Origin: Solirubrobacteraceae bacterium
GTDB taxonomy: Bacteria > Actinomycetota > Thermoleophilia > Solirubrobacterales > Solirubrobacteraceae
Length of the DNA: 64,000 nucleotides
Assembly: GCA_017882455.1 (NCBI GenBank)
Contig: JADGPL010000007.1
Location: 78,317 to 142,316 of the forward strand
Direction of reading: 5' to 3'
This document shows positions 1-9,366 of the stretch, piece by piece. The notes beneath the pieces were generated by a model. That model worked only from the letters and a program-made list of their open reading frames with translations, did not search any database and had not been told where the DNA came from. Both the position numbers and the translations under genes were made by a program. Every line of letters starts with the position of its first letter. The first letter of the stretch is position 1.

Positions 1-2091
1 GCAGTCGCCGGTCGCCATCAGTGCGCTCATCTCGTCGCCGCTGAGCGAGCGATCGACCACGTGGATGTCCGAGCGGCCGTACGCCGCCCACAACACCTGC
101 TCCTCGTCAAGCGGCCTCAGCGGCCCGTTGATCGTCTTGATCAGCAGCTGGGGACCCTCGCCAGGCGCGAACGCCCGCTTGAATGCCTCGATCAGCCCCA
201 CGGGGTTCTTGCGCTGGACGGTGCTCAGGTAGTCGAACACGAACAGGAACAGGAACCCCTCCGGAGCTCCCAGGCGCAGCGGGACGGACGGCTGGGTTGG
301 CGCCTGGACGGGTGGCGGAAGTGCGATGACCGGCACGGGGGACACCGCGCCGATGTTCTCGGCCATGAACCTCGAATAGACCCAGACCTCGTCGACGAGC
401 GCGAACGCCCTCGTCCAACGCGGCGGAATGGTGTTCGTCTCCCAGCCCCAGATGCCGATGCGCGGCCCCTCGAAGTAGGCCTCGCCGAGACGCTCCACGA
501 AGTCTGGGAGCTCATCCGCGTTGACCGCCACGATCTCGAAGCCGTGCCGACCGCCGTGGACGAGATCCTCGAAGTCGTGCCGTCCGTATTCCGCGGCGAG
601 CTCGACCGGCAACGCCAGGTGGTGCAGCCCCACGGTCACGGTACTCACGGGCACGCCCGCGGCGTCGAGCGCCCGCGCGTATCCGCGCGCGGCCGCGCCG
701 AGACCCAGCGTGTGGCCGAGATAGCCCGTCAGGCGCACCGTCGGGCCATCCGTGGACGCGGCGTCCCGGGCCGGCGCATCTGGACGCGTCGGAGCAACCG
801 CCGCGGAGACGAGCTCGGGTCCGCTTACCGGAGCGGATCTCGATCGACCGGCGCCTGGAGCTTCGCCGGACCGAGGCGGCATGAAGCGCTCGGGAATGCT
901 CAGCTCGCTTCCTCCAAACGCCCAGCACCAGGCGACATACCCGGGGCCGTCCGCGCCGTCGAGGTCGGGGTAGGCGCGCAGCACGTCGGGACGCTCGCGC
1001 GCCACTCGATGGAACACGTAGCGGTTGACGCCGTACGCGCCTCCCCGGGGAGCCGGGCCGTTGAGCCAGGTCAGGAACGCTCGAGTGCCCGCCTCGCTGA
1101 ACAGATCCTCCACGCCCTCCCCCAGAGCGCGCGCCGTGGCGTACATCGCACGCAGGTGCTCGTCATAGAGGAGATCCTCCGTGAGGTGCCTGCCCACCTC
1201 GTCGCGACGGTCGAAATCTCGCCATCCGACCGCCAGCAGTTCCTCGGCGTAGCGTTCGCAGATCTCGTGCAGGACCGGCGCGCGGCTGACGCGTGCCCTG
1301 CTCGCTTGTGCGCTCAGACGATGGGGACGGGTTGGGTCGAATCCGGGGAGGTTGACGAAGCGAAGCGGCCAGCTTCCGTCGACCAGCGCCGCCTGCGCAG
1401 TGCCCTGCAGGACCCGTCGATCCAGGTTCCACATGCTGAGGTTGCAGCCGGGGTCGTCCAGAACGGCCGTAAAGAAGCGAGCTGGAGCCAGCTCGAGCAG
1501 GCGCGCGAGCCACGGACGATCCTCCGGTCGCGCGCCGGACTCGGGGGCGTCCAGCGCTCCGAACGTCCGCTCGACGTGCCCGGCCCACCACACCAGGAAG
1601 CCCTCGGCGCGCGCGGTGCCGTCAACCGCCACGACCGTCTCGTCGATGCGCCCCGCCCGTTCCATCTGCTCACGCGAGGGTTCGAGACCGTCGTTTGGCA
1701 CGTCGGCTGTCATCCGCGGCACGAGCAGGACGCTGCGCGTCGCCAGCGAGGAGGCGATCGGCTCCAGGGCGCCCAGCACCCAGGCGGTGGCGGGGAGGTG
1801 CAACACGGGCGCGGAGAGCTTCTCGCTGTAGCGCCGCAGCAAGCGCGGGAGCAACAGCGCGCTCAGATCCTGGTGCTCGAAGCGAGCGAGCAGCGTCTCG
1901 ATGTCGAGGTCGAGCTCCCGCGAGGCGGAGAGCACCCGCAGGGAGCCATCGCTGCCCTCCGCCGAGACGACGTCGTCGGCGGCGATGAGCATCACCGACA
2001 GGGGCCAGTCGGGCTGGTGGCGTTGCAACGACCGCGCCAGGACTCGGGCCTGCGGCATGCTCGCCGCGGTCGCCAGCGTCAGAACCTGCAT
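1..2091 (-). CDS. Glycosyltransferase, GT4-type C-terminal domain (3' end outside window)
   Basis: Open for 697 codons from an ATG at 2091 to the window edge, so the C-terminus is missing. The first ~400 residues begin MQVLTLATAASMPQARVLAR and resemble the nucleotide-sugar-binding fold that often precedes GT4 domains in actinobacterial polysaccharide clusters. From about residue 450 a GT4-like fold starts with the glycine-rich YLGHTLGLGAAARGY. It continues through GWETNTIPPRW (near 540) and the acceptor/donor linker FDYLSTVQRKNP (near 615). The start lies one base after the stop of the methyltransferase at 2093, so the two are probably co-transcribed. Role inferred: sugar transfer in cell-surface glycan synthesis; donor and acceptor unknown. 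Confidence is high for glycosyltransferase, low for specificity. Confidence 0.85.
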   Translation of the reverse strand, partial: MQVLTLATAASMPQARVLARSLQRHQPDWPLSVMLIAADDVVSAEGSDGSLRVLSASRELDLDIETLLARFEHQDLSALLLPRLLRRYSEKLSAPVLHLPATAWVLGALEPIASSLATRSVLLVPRMTADVPNDGLEPSREQMERAGRIDETVVAVDGTARAEGFLVWWAGHVERTFGALDAPESGARPEDRPWLARLLELAPARFFTAVLDDPGCNLSMWNLDRRVLQGTAQAALVDGSWPLRFVNLPGFDPTRPHRLSAQASRARVSRAPVLHEICERYAEELLAVGWRDFDRRDEVGRHLTEDLLYDEHLRAMYATARALGEGVEDLFSEAGTRAFLTWLNGPAPRGGAYGVNRYVFHRVARERPDVLRAYPDLDGADGPGYVAWCWAFGGSELSIPERFMPPRSGEAPGAGRSRSAPVSGPELVSAAVAPTRPDAPARDAASTDGPTVRLTGYLGHTLGLGAAARGYARALDAAGVPVSTVTVGLHHLALPVELAAEYGRHDFEDLVHGGRHGFEIVAVNADELPDFVERLGEAYFEGPRIGIWGWETNTIPPRWTRAFALVDEVWVYSRFMAENIGAVSPVPVIALPPPVQAPTQPSVPLRLGAPEGFLFLFVFDYLSTVQRKNPVGLIEAFKRAFAPGEGPQLLIKTINGPLRPLDEEQVLWAAYGRSDIHVVDRSLSGDEMSALMATGDC

Positions 2092-2092
2092 G

Positions 2093-3166
2093 TCAGGCGC
2101 CGCTCCCGGCCGCCGGGGTGGCGGCGACCAGGGCGTAGGCGGGGGATACGAAGCGGGCGCGCTCGAAACTGTCGAAGCCGGGCGCGAATATGTAGGCCGA
2201 CTCGAATCCCGCGATCGCGCTCAATGCCAGCGCGACCTCCGGGAAGATCGGGTGCTGATGGGTGAGATCGACCCAGAAGGTCTTCAGCGACGAGATGCGG
2301 TGAGGGTTGACCGTCTCGGCGATCATCAGGCCGCCGGGACGCAGCTTGTGGCGGGCGAGCTCGAACATGCGCTGGAGCGCGACATGTGGCAGGTGCTCGA
2401 TCAGCTGGGCGGAGAACACGCTCCCCACGGACCCGTCCTCCAAGCCTGCGAGATACCCGTTCGCGTCAGCCAGCGCCGCCTCGAGGCCGAGCGTCCGGCA
2501 GCGCTCGACCATCCCCGCGTCACTGTCCACTCCGCGGGCGTCGATGCCCTCGCCGGCCATCAGCGCGAGAAACTCCCCGCGCCCACAGCCGACGTCGAGC
2601 ACCGGCTGATGCTCACGGACGAGCGTCAGGTAGGGGCGCTGGGACTCCGCCACGCGGGCCGCGGGACCGCGGAAGAGCTCCTCGAAGTCCACGTAGCCGC
2701 TGTCCCCGCCTCGCAGCGCAGCGGAGGAGCGATATCCGAGCACCTCGCCCACCGGCGACTCCATGAGCTCGAACGGGCTGTCGGCCATGTAGGGCAGCGC
2801 GTTGAGCTCCGCCTCGACCAACCCGAGCTGACGACGAGTGGATGCCGTCACCGAGTCCACGTCCACGACGCCACGACGCAGCGACTCGGCGGTCTGGACA
2901 AGCTCACACACGAACTCCTCCAGACGCGCGATCTGCTCACCGTGGCGCTCATCGACATGCTCGAGCGCGGCCTCCAGGTGGGCCAGCCTGCCGGCGCTCG
3001 CGATTCGACTCGAGCGACGACGCGCATAGCCCGGCGCCGCCCGCCACAGCGCCCTACGTGCGAGCGCTCTCGTCCACGAACGCACGGGTGGCAGCGTTTG
3101 GGTAAGGCGGGTCACCGGTGTTCTCTGGTCGTCTGCGGTCATCGGCGCGGGCTGGCGAGCACCCAT
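2093..3166 (-). CDS. SAM-dependent methyltransferase with N-terminal coiled coil
   Basis: 357 aa. The start chosen is the ATG at 3166 because GGTGGGGG lies just upstream; an ATG at 3142 is an alternative. About residues 45-100 are Glu/Arg/Leu-rich and predicted coiled coil (AHLEAALEHVDERHGEQIAR). A class I methyltransferase fold follows: motif I LDVGCGRGEFLALM, motif II acidic end RGVDSD, and FSAQLIEHLP at motif IV. The C-terminal part (IAETVNPHRISSLKTFWVDL) is the form seen in methyltransferases of glycan clusters that cap or modify sugars. Its neighbours are glycosyltransferases on both sides; the gene at 3236 is divergent with ~70 bp between. Inferred role: O-methylation of a polysaccharide residue, possibly chain-end capping tied to the Wzm/Wzt exporter. 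Confidence 0.85.
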   Translation of the reverse strand: MGARQPAPMTADDQRTPVTRLTQTLPPVRSWTRALARRALWRAAPGYARRRSSRIASAGRLAHLEAALEHVDERHGEQIARLEEFVCELVQTAESLRRGVVDVDSVTASTRRQLGLVEAELNALPYMADSPFELMESPVGEVLGYRSSAALRGGDSGYVDFEELFRGPAARVAESQRPYLTLVREHQPVLDVGCGRGEFLALMAGEGIDARGVDSDAGMVERCRTLGLEAALADANGYLAGLEDGSVGSVFSAQLIEHLPHVALQRMFELARHKLRPGGLMIAETVNPHRISSLKTFWVDLTHQHPIFPEVALALSAIAGFESAYIFAPGFDSFERARFVSPAYALVAATPAAGSGA

Positions 3167-3235
3167 TATCCCCCACCGATGTCGCGGGCCTCTGGGAGAC
3201 TGCTCTACGCTGCCTGCTTGGCTGACCGGGATCCG

Positions 3236-5413
3236 ATGCGCGCGAACGAGTTGCCCCAGACGAGCCCATCCCCCGCGCGGGGAGACGTCTGTGTGCTCGT
3301 CGCCGCGAGCTGCGAGCCGGAGCATCTGCGTCGCTGCATGGAGTCTGCGCGGATGCACACACAAAGCCAGATTCCGATCCTCAGCGTTTCGGCGACCGCG
3401 GCAGAGGTCAACCGCGCCTTCGAGCAGCTCGCGCCCGCCGATGTCGTGGTGCTGGACGAGTCGTGCCTCCTCACGCCCGGCTGGCTCGAGCGCCTGCGAG
3501 AGGCGGCCCGCGCCGACACCAATACGGCCACCGCGAGCGCCCTCGCAGACTCCGGCGGCGATCTGGCGTTGTCACCGGAGCCCGGCTCGAAGGAGGACCT
3601 TGCGCAGCTCACCGACAGGCTCGCCCGCCAAGGCCTGCGCCTGCGCCCGCGCCTCGGTCGGGCGGTGGGGCCATGTATATACGTGCGCCGGGAGGCGCTG
3701 GATCTCGTGGGCACGCTCGATGAGAAGCTCGATCTGCGCTGGGCGCTGGAGGTGGACTTCGCGCAATGCTGCCTGCTCTCGGGCCTCTCCCATGTCGCCG
3801 CCGACGACGTTCTCGTGCAACGGCTCCAGCCCGCAGCGGAGCTCGGGCAGCCACCGGCACCGCTACTCGAGCGCTACCCCTATCTGACGCTGCAGGCGGC
3901 GCCGACGCTCGCCGAGTCCAGCGTCCTGGCGCTGGCCCTGCAGGCGACGCGGGACCCTCGCGAACGCCTGTCGGTGACACTCGACGCCCGCGCCCTCGAC
4001 GGTGCGGTCATGGGGACACAGGTCCACATCCTCGGGCTGATTCTGGCGCTCGCGCGCACCGACGCGCTGAGGCTGCGGCTGTTGGTGCGCACGGAGCGGA
4101 TCGACCGAGAGACCTTGGAGCTGCTGCGCAGCCTCCCCGCGACCGAGATCCTCCCTGCCGAAGAGCTCGATCCCGCGACGCCGCGAAGCGCCGTCTTCCA
4201 CCGACCTCAACAGATGTTCTCGCCAGGCGACGTGGCGCTCGCCGTGGCCCTGGGCGAGCGGATCGTGATCAGCCAGCTCGACCTCATCGCCTATCGCAAT
4301 CCGGGCTACTTCGGGGACGGCGAAGCGTGGGAGGACTACCGTCGCGCGAGCCGTCATGGTCTCTCGGCCGCCGAGCGGGTGGTCGTCTTCTCCGAGCACA
4401 CCCGCCGGGAACTGCTCTCCGACGGACTCGTCGAGGATGCCCGCATCAGGATCGTGCCTCCCGGACTGGACCATCGCAGCCCAGGTGAGCAGCGTTGCCC
4501 GCAGGCGCTCGAGCTGCGCTCGCTCGACCCTGGCTTCCTACTTTGCCTCGGCACGGATTTCAGCCACAAGAACAGGCTCTTCGCGTTGCGCCTGCTCGGC
4601 GCGCTGCGCGATGAGCACGCCTGGTCTGGCGTCCTGGTGCTGGCCGGCACACATGTCCCGCGGGGATCCTCGGTGGAGCTCGAGCGTGCGTTCCTGCACG
4701 AGCGAGGAGATCTGCTCGAGGCCGTCATCGACCTGGGCCCGGTCAGCGAGGGGGAGAAGGCTTGGCTGATCGCCCGTGCGGGCGCGCTCGCGTACCCGTC
4801 GGTGTATGAGGGCTTCGGCCTCGTCCCGTTCGAGTCAGCCCTGAGCGGCATCCCCTGCGTGTTCGCGGCCCAGTCCTCCCTGGCCGAGGCCGCACCGGAG
4901 GGCACCGCGACGATCGTCCCCTGGGATCCGGTGGCAAGCGCCGTGGCTGCGCATGCCCTCCTCACAGACGCCACCGTGCGGGCGCAGCACGTGACAGCCC
5001 TGGCCGCGGCGGCCCGCGAGCTGACCTGGGAGCGCGCAGCGAGCTCGATGGTGGAGATCTATCGAGAGGCGGCGATGGCGCCGGTGCGCGATGGGGCCAC
5101 CCTGAGCCGCGACGGGGTGCAGCGCGAACGCCGGCTGAGCGTCGAGCACAGGCTCGAAGCGGCCAGGCTCGTCTGGGAGCGCGAACATGCTCAGCGCATG
5201 TACGACGAGCTCAATGCAGAGGTCGGAGTCGGGCTCAGCCTGATCGGGCCCCACGGAGCGTTGCCCGAGGCCCTCCAGCGGGCGCTGCTGGCGCTCAGCG
5301 CGCGGCCTGCGCTCAGCCGTCCGCTGTTCGGGCTCCTCGCCCGTCTGTTCCTCGCCTCGCGACGCATGGCGCGCTTGGCGCGGCGCGGTGGCGCCGAACA
5401 CGCCGAGCGGTAG
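3236..5413 (+). CDS. Two-domain glycosyltransferase (GT2-like remnant plus GT4)
   Basis: 725 aa from the ATG at 3236; an in-frame ATG at 3179 exists but would almost touch the divergent methyltransferase start. The N-terminal ~200 residues have a GT-A-like pattern (VCVLVAASCEPEHL, then VVVLDESCLLTPGW in the place of the DXD region). From ~245 a GT4 domain appears: LDARALDGAVMGTQVHILGL, the donor-side segment FLLCLGTDFSHKNR, and the E-x7-E-type loop PSVYEGFGLVPFESALSGIP. The tail after ~650 is rich in Arg, Glu and Leu. It is first of a rightward row with wzt, wzm, an acetyltransferase and another glycosyltransferase; 41 bp separate it from wzt. Specificity cannot be read from sequence. Confidence 0.85.
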   Translation: MRANELPQTSPSPARGDVCVLVAASCEPEHLRRCMESARMHTQSQIPILSVSATAAEVNRAFEQLAPADVVVLDESCLLTPGWLERLREAARADTNTATASALADSGGDLALSPEPGSKEDLAQLTDRLARQGLRLRPRLGRAVGPCIYVRREALDLVGTLDEKLDLRWALEVDFAQCCLLSGLSHVAADDVLVQRLQPAAELGQPPAPLLERYPYLTLQAAPTLAESSVLALALQATRDPRERLSVTLDARALDGAVMGTQVHILGLILALARTDALRLRLLVRTERIDRETLELLRSLPATEILPAEELDPATPRSAVFHRPQQMFSPGDVALAVALGERIVISQLDLIAYRNPGYFGDGEAWEDYRRASRHGLSAAERVVVFSEHTRRELLSDGLVEDARIRIVPPGLDHRSPGEQRCPQALELRSLDPGFLLCLGTDFSHKNRLFALRLLGALRDEHAWSGVLVLAGTHVPRGSSVELERAFLHERGDLLEAVIDLGPVSEGEKAWLIARAGALAYPSVYEGFGLVPFESALSGIPCVFAAQSSLAEAAPEGTATIVPWDPVASAVAAHALLTDATVRAQHVTALAAAARELTWERAASSMVEIYREAAMAPVRDGATLSRDGVQRERRLSVEHRLEAARLVWEREHAQRMYDELNAEVGVGLSLIGPHGALPEALQRALLALSARPALSRPLFGLLARLFLASRRMARLARRGGAEHAER

Positions 5414-5454
5414 CGCCTCGGGCCAGAGCGCCGTCGCTATACCCTGCAGGGAAC

Positions 5455-6735
5455 GTGACCTCCGACGAGCAGAGATCCACCCAAGGACGCCCCGCCCTCG
5501 CCGCCCAGGCCGTTCACAAGCGCTTCAAGATTCCCGAGGAGCGCAGCCACACGCTCAAGGAGCGAGCGCTCCATCCGCTGCGACGCTCGCGCCACGAGGA
5601 GCTGTACGCGCTCAAGGACATCTCCTTCGCGGTCCAGCCGGGCGAGTTCTTTGGGATCGTGGGGCGCAACGGCAGCGGCAAGAGCACGCTGCTGAAGTGC
5701 CTGGCCGGGATCTATCGCGCCGACGAGGGCCAGATCTGGTGCAACGGGCGCATGTCCACGTTCATCGAGCTGGGGGTCGGCTTCAACCCCGACCTCGCCG
5801 CCTACGACAACGTGGCGCTCAACGGGATCATGCTCGGGCTCTCCCCGCGCGAAGCCCGCGCCCGCTACCAGCGTGTGATCGAGTTCGCCGAGCTCGAGGA
5901 GTTCCAGGACCTCAAGCTCAAGAACTACTCCTCGGGCATGCACGTGCGCCTGGCCTTCTCCGTGGCAATCCAGGTCGATGCGGACATCCTGCTGATCGAC
6001 GAGGTGCTCGCGGTGGGCGACGCCGCCTTCCAGCAGAAGTGCTTCGACGTGTTCAACCGCATGCGCGAGGAAGGCCGCACGATCGTGTTCGTCACACACG
6101 ACATGGGCGCGGTCACGCGCTTTTGCCACCGCGCAATGCTGCTCGAGCGCGGCGAGATGGTGGGCATCGGCGATCCCCGCGACGTGGCCGACCGCTATCT
6201 CGAGATCGCCTTCGGACGGGCGGCGGGCTACGAGGAGGCCAACGTGGGCAGCGCGCGGATGGGCGACGGGGCGGCGCGTGTGAGCGATGTGTGGCTGGGC
6301 GATGACCGCAACGAACGCCTGGCTGTGGCGCCGCAGTCGGAGCCGCTCACGCTCAAGGCCCTCGTCACCTTCAACGCCGACGTGCGCGACCCGGCCGTCA
6401 GCCTCACGCTGCTCAACGAGCACCGCCAGCCCGTCGTCGTTGCGACCACGGTGAAGGAGCAGGAGGAGACCGGCGGCTTCCGCGCGGGCGAACAGGCGGT
6501 CTTCGCCTTCTCCTTCCACAACATGCTCGCCCCCGGGCGCTACCACACCCTCCTCACGATCACCCATCGCGGCGAGGGGCTCGACGTGATCGACCGCTTC
6601 GCCGGTGGACTGTCGTTCGTCGTCTCCGGCATGAGCAACAGCGGCGGCATGGTCGAGATTCCCGTGCAGACCGACGTGACGCGCTGGGGCGCCGCTCCCG
6701 CCGGCGAGGCTCAACCGGCTGGGCGACCGCGATGA
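5455..6735 (+). CDS. wzt: Polysaccharide ABC exporter, ATP-binding subunit (Wzt/TagH type)
   Basis: 426 aa, GTG start. All ABC motifs are visible: Walker A GRNGSGKST (near residue 70), signature YSSGM, Walker B ILLIDEVLAVGD, and the switch histidine in FVTHDMG. After the ATPase core (~250 residues) there is a ~170-residue C-terminal domain (ALVTFNADVRDPAVSLTLLN) like the beta-sandwich of Wzt proteins that reads the modified end of the polymer. It overlaps the permease gene by 4 bp. Known for the family: energises export of undecaprenyl-linked polysaccharide across the inner membrane. The long C-terminal domain suggests recognition of a terminal modification, for which the methyltransferase at 2093-3166 is a candidate. 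Confidence 0.93.
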   Translation: MTSDEQRSTQGRPALAAQAVHKRFKIPEERSHTLKERALHPLRRSRHEELYALKDISFAVQPGEFFGIVGRNGSGKSTLLKCLAGIYRADEGQIWCNGRMSTFIELGVGFNPDLAAYDNVALNGIMLGLSPREARARYQRVIEFAELEEFQDLKLKNYSSGMHVRLAFSVAIQVDADILLIDEVLAVGDAAFQQKCFDVFNRMREEGRTIVFVTHDMGAVTRFCHRAMLLERGEMVGIGDPRDVADRYLEIAFGRAAGYEEANVGSARMGDGAARVSDVWLGDDRNERLAVAPQSEPLTLKALVTFNADVRDPAVSLTLLNEHRQPVVVATTVKEQEETGGFRAGEQAVFAFSFHNMLAPGRYHTLLTITHRGEGLDVIDRFAGGLSFVVSGMSNSGGMVEIPVQTDVTRWGAAPAGEAQPAGRPR

Positions 6736-7697
6736 GCGCACCCCTGGTCAGCGAACCGCTCGCCATCCCCACCGAGGGCCTCGGGGCGCCGATCCGCGGA
6801 CCGCGCGCGCTGGATGACAGCTGGCAGCGCTTCTGGCACCTCACCTACAACATCGCCCGCAGCGAATTCAAGCTGAAGTTCTTCGGCTCGGCGCTCGGCT
6901 ACGTCTGGCAGGTGATGCGCCCGCTGCTGCTGTTCGGCGTGCTGTACGTGTTCTTCGTCAAGATCTTCCACGTCGACAAGGCCACGGGGGATGCGGCGAA
7001 ATTCTACGGCGCCCAGCTGCTGGGCTCGATCGTGCTGTTCACGTTCTTCAACGAAGCCGCCACCGGCGCCGTGCGCAGCGTCGTCGACCGCGAGACGCTC
7101 GTGCGCAAGATCCAGTTCCCGCGTCTTGCGATCCCGATCTCGGTCGTCCTCCTCGCCGCCTTCAACCTCGGCCTGAACCTGGTCGTGGTCCTGATCTTCG
7201 CGGTCATCTCAGGCGTGCGACCGATGCTCAGCTGGCTCGAGCTGCCGCTGATCATCGCGATGGTGGCGCTCCTGGCGACCGGCGTCTCGATGCTGCTCTC
7301 GGCCCTGTTCGTGCGCTTCCGCGACATCCAGCCGATCTGGGAAGTCTTCGCCCAGATCCTCTTCTACTCATCGCCGGTGATCATCCCGGTCGAAAAAGTT
7401 CGCGAAGCCCTGATCCACGGCCAGCGACACATCGTCACGGTCGCCGGCGTCAGGCACATCACCTTCAGACACGTCGAGCTCTACCACTTCCTCTACCACC
7501 TCTACATGCTCAATCCGCTCGTCACCGTCTTCCAGCAGTTCCGCCACGCGATGGTCAACCACGCGACGCTCAGCGCCGGGCAGGCGCTCGGAAGCTGGGT
7601 GGCGCTGCTGGAGCCGCTCGCCCTCGTTGCGATCATCTTCGTCCTCGGCTTCTGGGTCTTCAACCGCGAAGCGCCGCACATCGCCGAGGATCTCTAG
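6732..7697 (+). CDS. wzm: Polysaccharide ABC exporter, permease (Wzm/TagG type)
   Basis: 321 aa, ATG overlapping the wzt stop (ATGA). This is an ABC-2 type membrane protein with about six hydrophobic segments. Near the N-terminus the family pattern ARSEFKLKFFGSALGYVWQV is clear, followed by LLLFGVLYVFFV and the central FVRFRDIQPIWEVFAQILFY. Length is slightly above the usual ~260-290 because of an N-terminal extension and a loop near residues 230-250 (HGQRHIVTVAGVRHITF). It works with the ATPase encoded immediately upstream to move lipid-linked glycan across the membrane. Confidence is high from fold, pairing and spacing. Confidence 0.93.
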   Translation: MSAPLVSEPLAIPTEGLGAPIRGPRALDDSWQRFWHLTYNIARSEFKLKFFGSALGYVWQVMRPLLLFGVLYVFFVKIFHVDKATGDAAKFYGAQLLGSIVLFTFFNEAATGAVRSVVDRETLVRKIQFPRLAIPISVVLLAAFNLGLNLVVVLIFAVISGVRPMLSWLELPLIIAMVALLATGVSMLLSALFVRFRDIQPIWEVFAQILFYSSPVIIPVEKVREALIHGQRHIVTVAGVRHITFRHVELYHFLYHLYMLNPLVTVFQQFRHAMVNHATLSAGQALGSWVALLEPLALVAIIFVLGFWVFNREAPHIAEDL

Positions 7698-7702
7698 GCG
7701 GA

Positions 7703-8365
7703 ATGGCCTCGTCGGAGCACTCGGCTCATCACGCCGCCACGCTTGAGCCCAGCCACGCTGCCGACCTGTATCTGGCCGGCAGCGGATCGTTTGCAGCCGA
7801 GGTCGCCGAGTGGGCCACCGGTGCGGGCTGGGACGTCCGTGGCCTGATCGAGTTACTAGACACCGAGAGGGTGGGGAGCTCGACGGACGGATACGAGATC
7901 GTGGGAATCGAGCCACCGCAAGCCGGTGCACGCGCAGTCGTCGCCGCCGGCGGCTCGCGCCGCGCACACTGGTCGCAGATCGCGAGCCTCGGCTGGGAGA
8001 CCGCCTCGGTCGTTCACCCGAGCGCCCACTTATCGCCGACGGCCGCGCTGGCCGCCGGGTGCATCGTGGCTCCTGCGGCCGTCATCGGCGCACACACGGT
8101 CCTCCGGGAGCACACGCTCGTCTCACGCGGGGCGCTGATCGGACATCACTGCCGGATCGATGCCTTCGTGTCGTTGATGCCTGGGGCCAACATCGGTGGC
8201 CACGCCCACATCGGCGAGGGCGCAACCGTGGGGATGGGAGCCGTGGTGGTCAATGGAGCGGCCGTGGGACGGGGGGCCACCGTCGCCGCCGGAGCGGTCG
8301 TGCTCGGCGAGGTCCCGGACGGGGCGCGCGTGCAGGGAGTTCCCGCTCGCGCCTATCACGGGTGA
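7703..8365 (+). CDS. NeuD/PglD-like sugar O- or N-acyltransferase
   Basis: 220 aa. An N-terminal Rossmann-like part (LYLAGSGSFAAEVAEWA) is followed from ~100 by hexapeptide repeats of a left-handed beta helix (HPSAHLSPTAALAAGCIVAP, GANIGGHAHIGEGATVGMGA), ending in VPARAYHG. This order is that of the PglD/NeuD family, which acetylates UDP-amino-sugars or sialic acids using acetyl-CoA. No sialic acid synthase is present in the window, so the symbol neuD is not applied. It starts 5 bp after wzm and its stop overlaps the next glycosyltransferase. Inferred role: acylation of a sugar or sugar nucleotide of the exported glycan. Confidence 0.85.
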   Translation: MASSEHSAHHAATLEPSHAADLYLAGSGSFAAEVAEWATGAGWDVRGLIELLDTERVGSSTDGYEIVGIEPPQAGARAVVAAGGSRRAHWSQIASLGWETASVVHPSAHLSPTAALAAGCIVAPAAVIGAHTVLREHTLVSRGALIGHHCRIDAFVSLMPGANIGGHAHIGEGATVGMGAVVVNGAAVGRGATVAAGAVVLGEVPDGARVQGVPARAYHG

Positions 8366-9348
8366 TCTCTCGTCGGCTGGGCCGCGCGCTGGATTGGCGC
8401 TTCGGCGGCGTGGTCGGCCGCCTGGATTCGCTCAGGGCCGACGCGGCCCGGCTGCAGGCCCAAATCGAGGAGTGCAACGAGCGCGTCGCCGGACTGGTCG
8501 CCTCCGTCGAGGCCCTGAGGCAGCAGACGGCGGCGCTCGCCCGGGGGACTGCCGCCGCGAGCGAGCAGGCCGGCGAGATCTGGGAGCAGCGGACTCAACC
8601 GCTCCTGCGGACGCTCGTCGACGAGGATGCGGCGAACCGCCGCCGGCTTTATGACCTGCGCGCGAGTCGTGGATACGAGGACCCCTTCCGCGACCCCGAC
8701 CCGCTGGTCTCGATCGCCGTCGCAACGATGGGCAGGGCCCTCCTGTTCGACAGGGCGCTCCCGTCGCTGCTCGCCCAGACGCATTCCAACCTGGAGGTGA
8801 TCGTGGTCGGAGACGCCGTGGCTTCGGAGATCGGCGAGAGGCTTGCTGCGCTCGGCGATCCGCGAGTGCGGTTCGCGAACCTGACCCAGCGCATCACCGC
8901 CCATGGGGATCCCCGCAGGCACTGGCTGGTGGGGAGCACGATGGCCCGCAACGAGGCAGCCCGCCTCGCGCGTGGGGGCTGGCTCGTGCATTTCGACGAC
9001 GACGACCACCTGCGCCCGGACGCGATCGCCTCACTGCTCGAGCTGGCGCGCACCCGGCGCGTCGAGGTGGCCTATGGCGGAGTCGAAGAGCACCATCCGG
9101 ACGGCTCGCAGAGGACTCTCAGCGGCTTTCCACCGCGCCTGGGCAGCTTCAGCTGGGCCGGGGCCCTGATCCACGGCGGACTGAGGTTCTTCGAGCGCGA
9201 GCTCGTGGCGGCCCACCTTGAGATCCCGGGCGACATGTACGCCCTTGAGCGCATGCTGCGCGCGGGCGTGCGCTTCGCAGCGCTCGAGGCTCTCGTCGTG
9301 CTCGACTACTACCCCTCGACGCTGTGGGAGCCGCCGGGGGACTCCTGA
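8362..9348 (+). CDS. GT2 glycosyltransferase with N-terminal coiled coil
   Basis: 328 aa from a GTG at 8362 that overlaps the previous stop (GTGA). Residues ~15-90 form a long predicted coiled coil (DSLRADAARLQAQIEECNER, then VEALRQQTAALARG). A GT-A domain follows: VSIAVATMGRALLFDRALPS, the acceptor-side TMARNEAARLARGG, and the metal-binding VHFDDDDHLRPDA. It belongs to the wzt-wzm row and is the last gene of it; the next gene is convergent, only 18 bp away. The coiled coil may organise a glycan-assembly complex at the membrane, as in other polymer-synthesis enzymes; that is inference. Confidence 0.85.
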   Translation: MISRRLGRALDWRFGGVVGRLDSLRADAARLQAQIEECNERVAGLVASVEALRQQTAALARGTAAASEQAGEIWEQRTQPLLRTLVDEDAANRRRLYDLRASRGYEDPFRDPDPLVSIAVATMGRALLFDRALPSLLAQTHSNLEVIVVGDAVASEIGERLAALGDPRVRFANLTQRITAHGDPRRHWLVGSTMARNEAARLARGGWLVHFDDDDHLRPDAIASLLELARTRRVEVAYGGVEEHHPDGSQRTLSGFPPRLGSFSWAGALIHGGLRFFERELVAAHLEIPGDMYALERMLRAGVRFAALEALVVLDYYPSTLWEPPGDS

Positions 9349-9366
9349 GCCGCACTGTGCGCGCGC

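Noticed and set aside
61..2265. Long open frame on the + strand (734 codons)
   Set aside because: Antisense to the GT4 gene at 1-2091, which shows clear family motifs; the + frame is Arg/Gln-rich without recognisable domains. Long shadow frames are common at this GC.
1901..3235. N-terminal extension of the glycosyltransferase at 3236
   Set aside because: The extension is antisense to the methyltransferase gene and has no family motifs; the ATG at 3236 leaves room for a promoter.
7703..8365. Sialic acid O-acetyltransferase NeuD proper
   Set aside because: No sialic acid synthesis genes in the window; only the PglD/NeuD fold can be supported.
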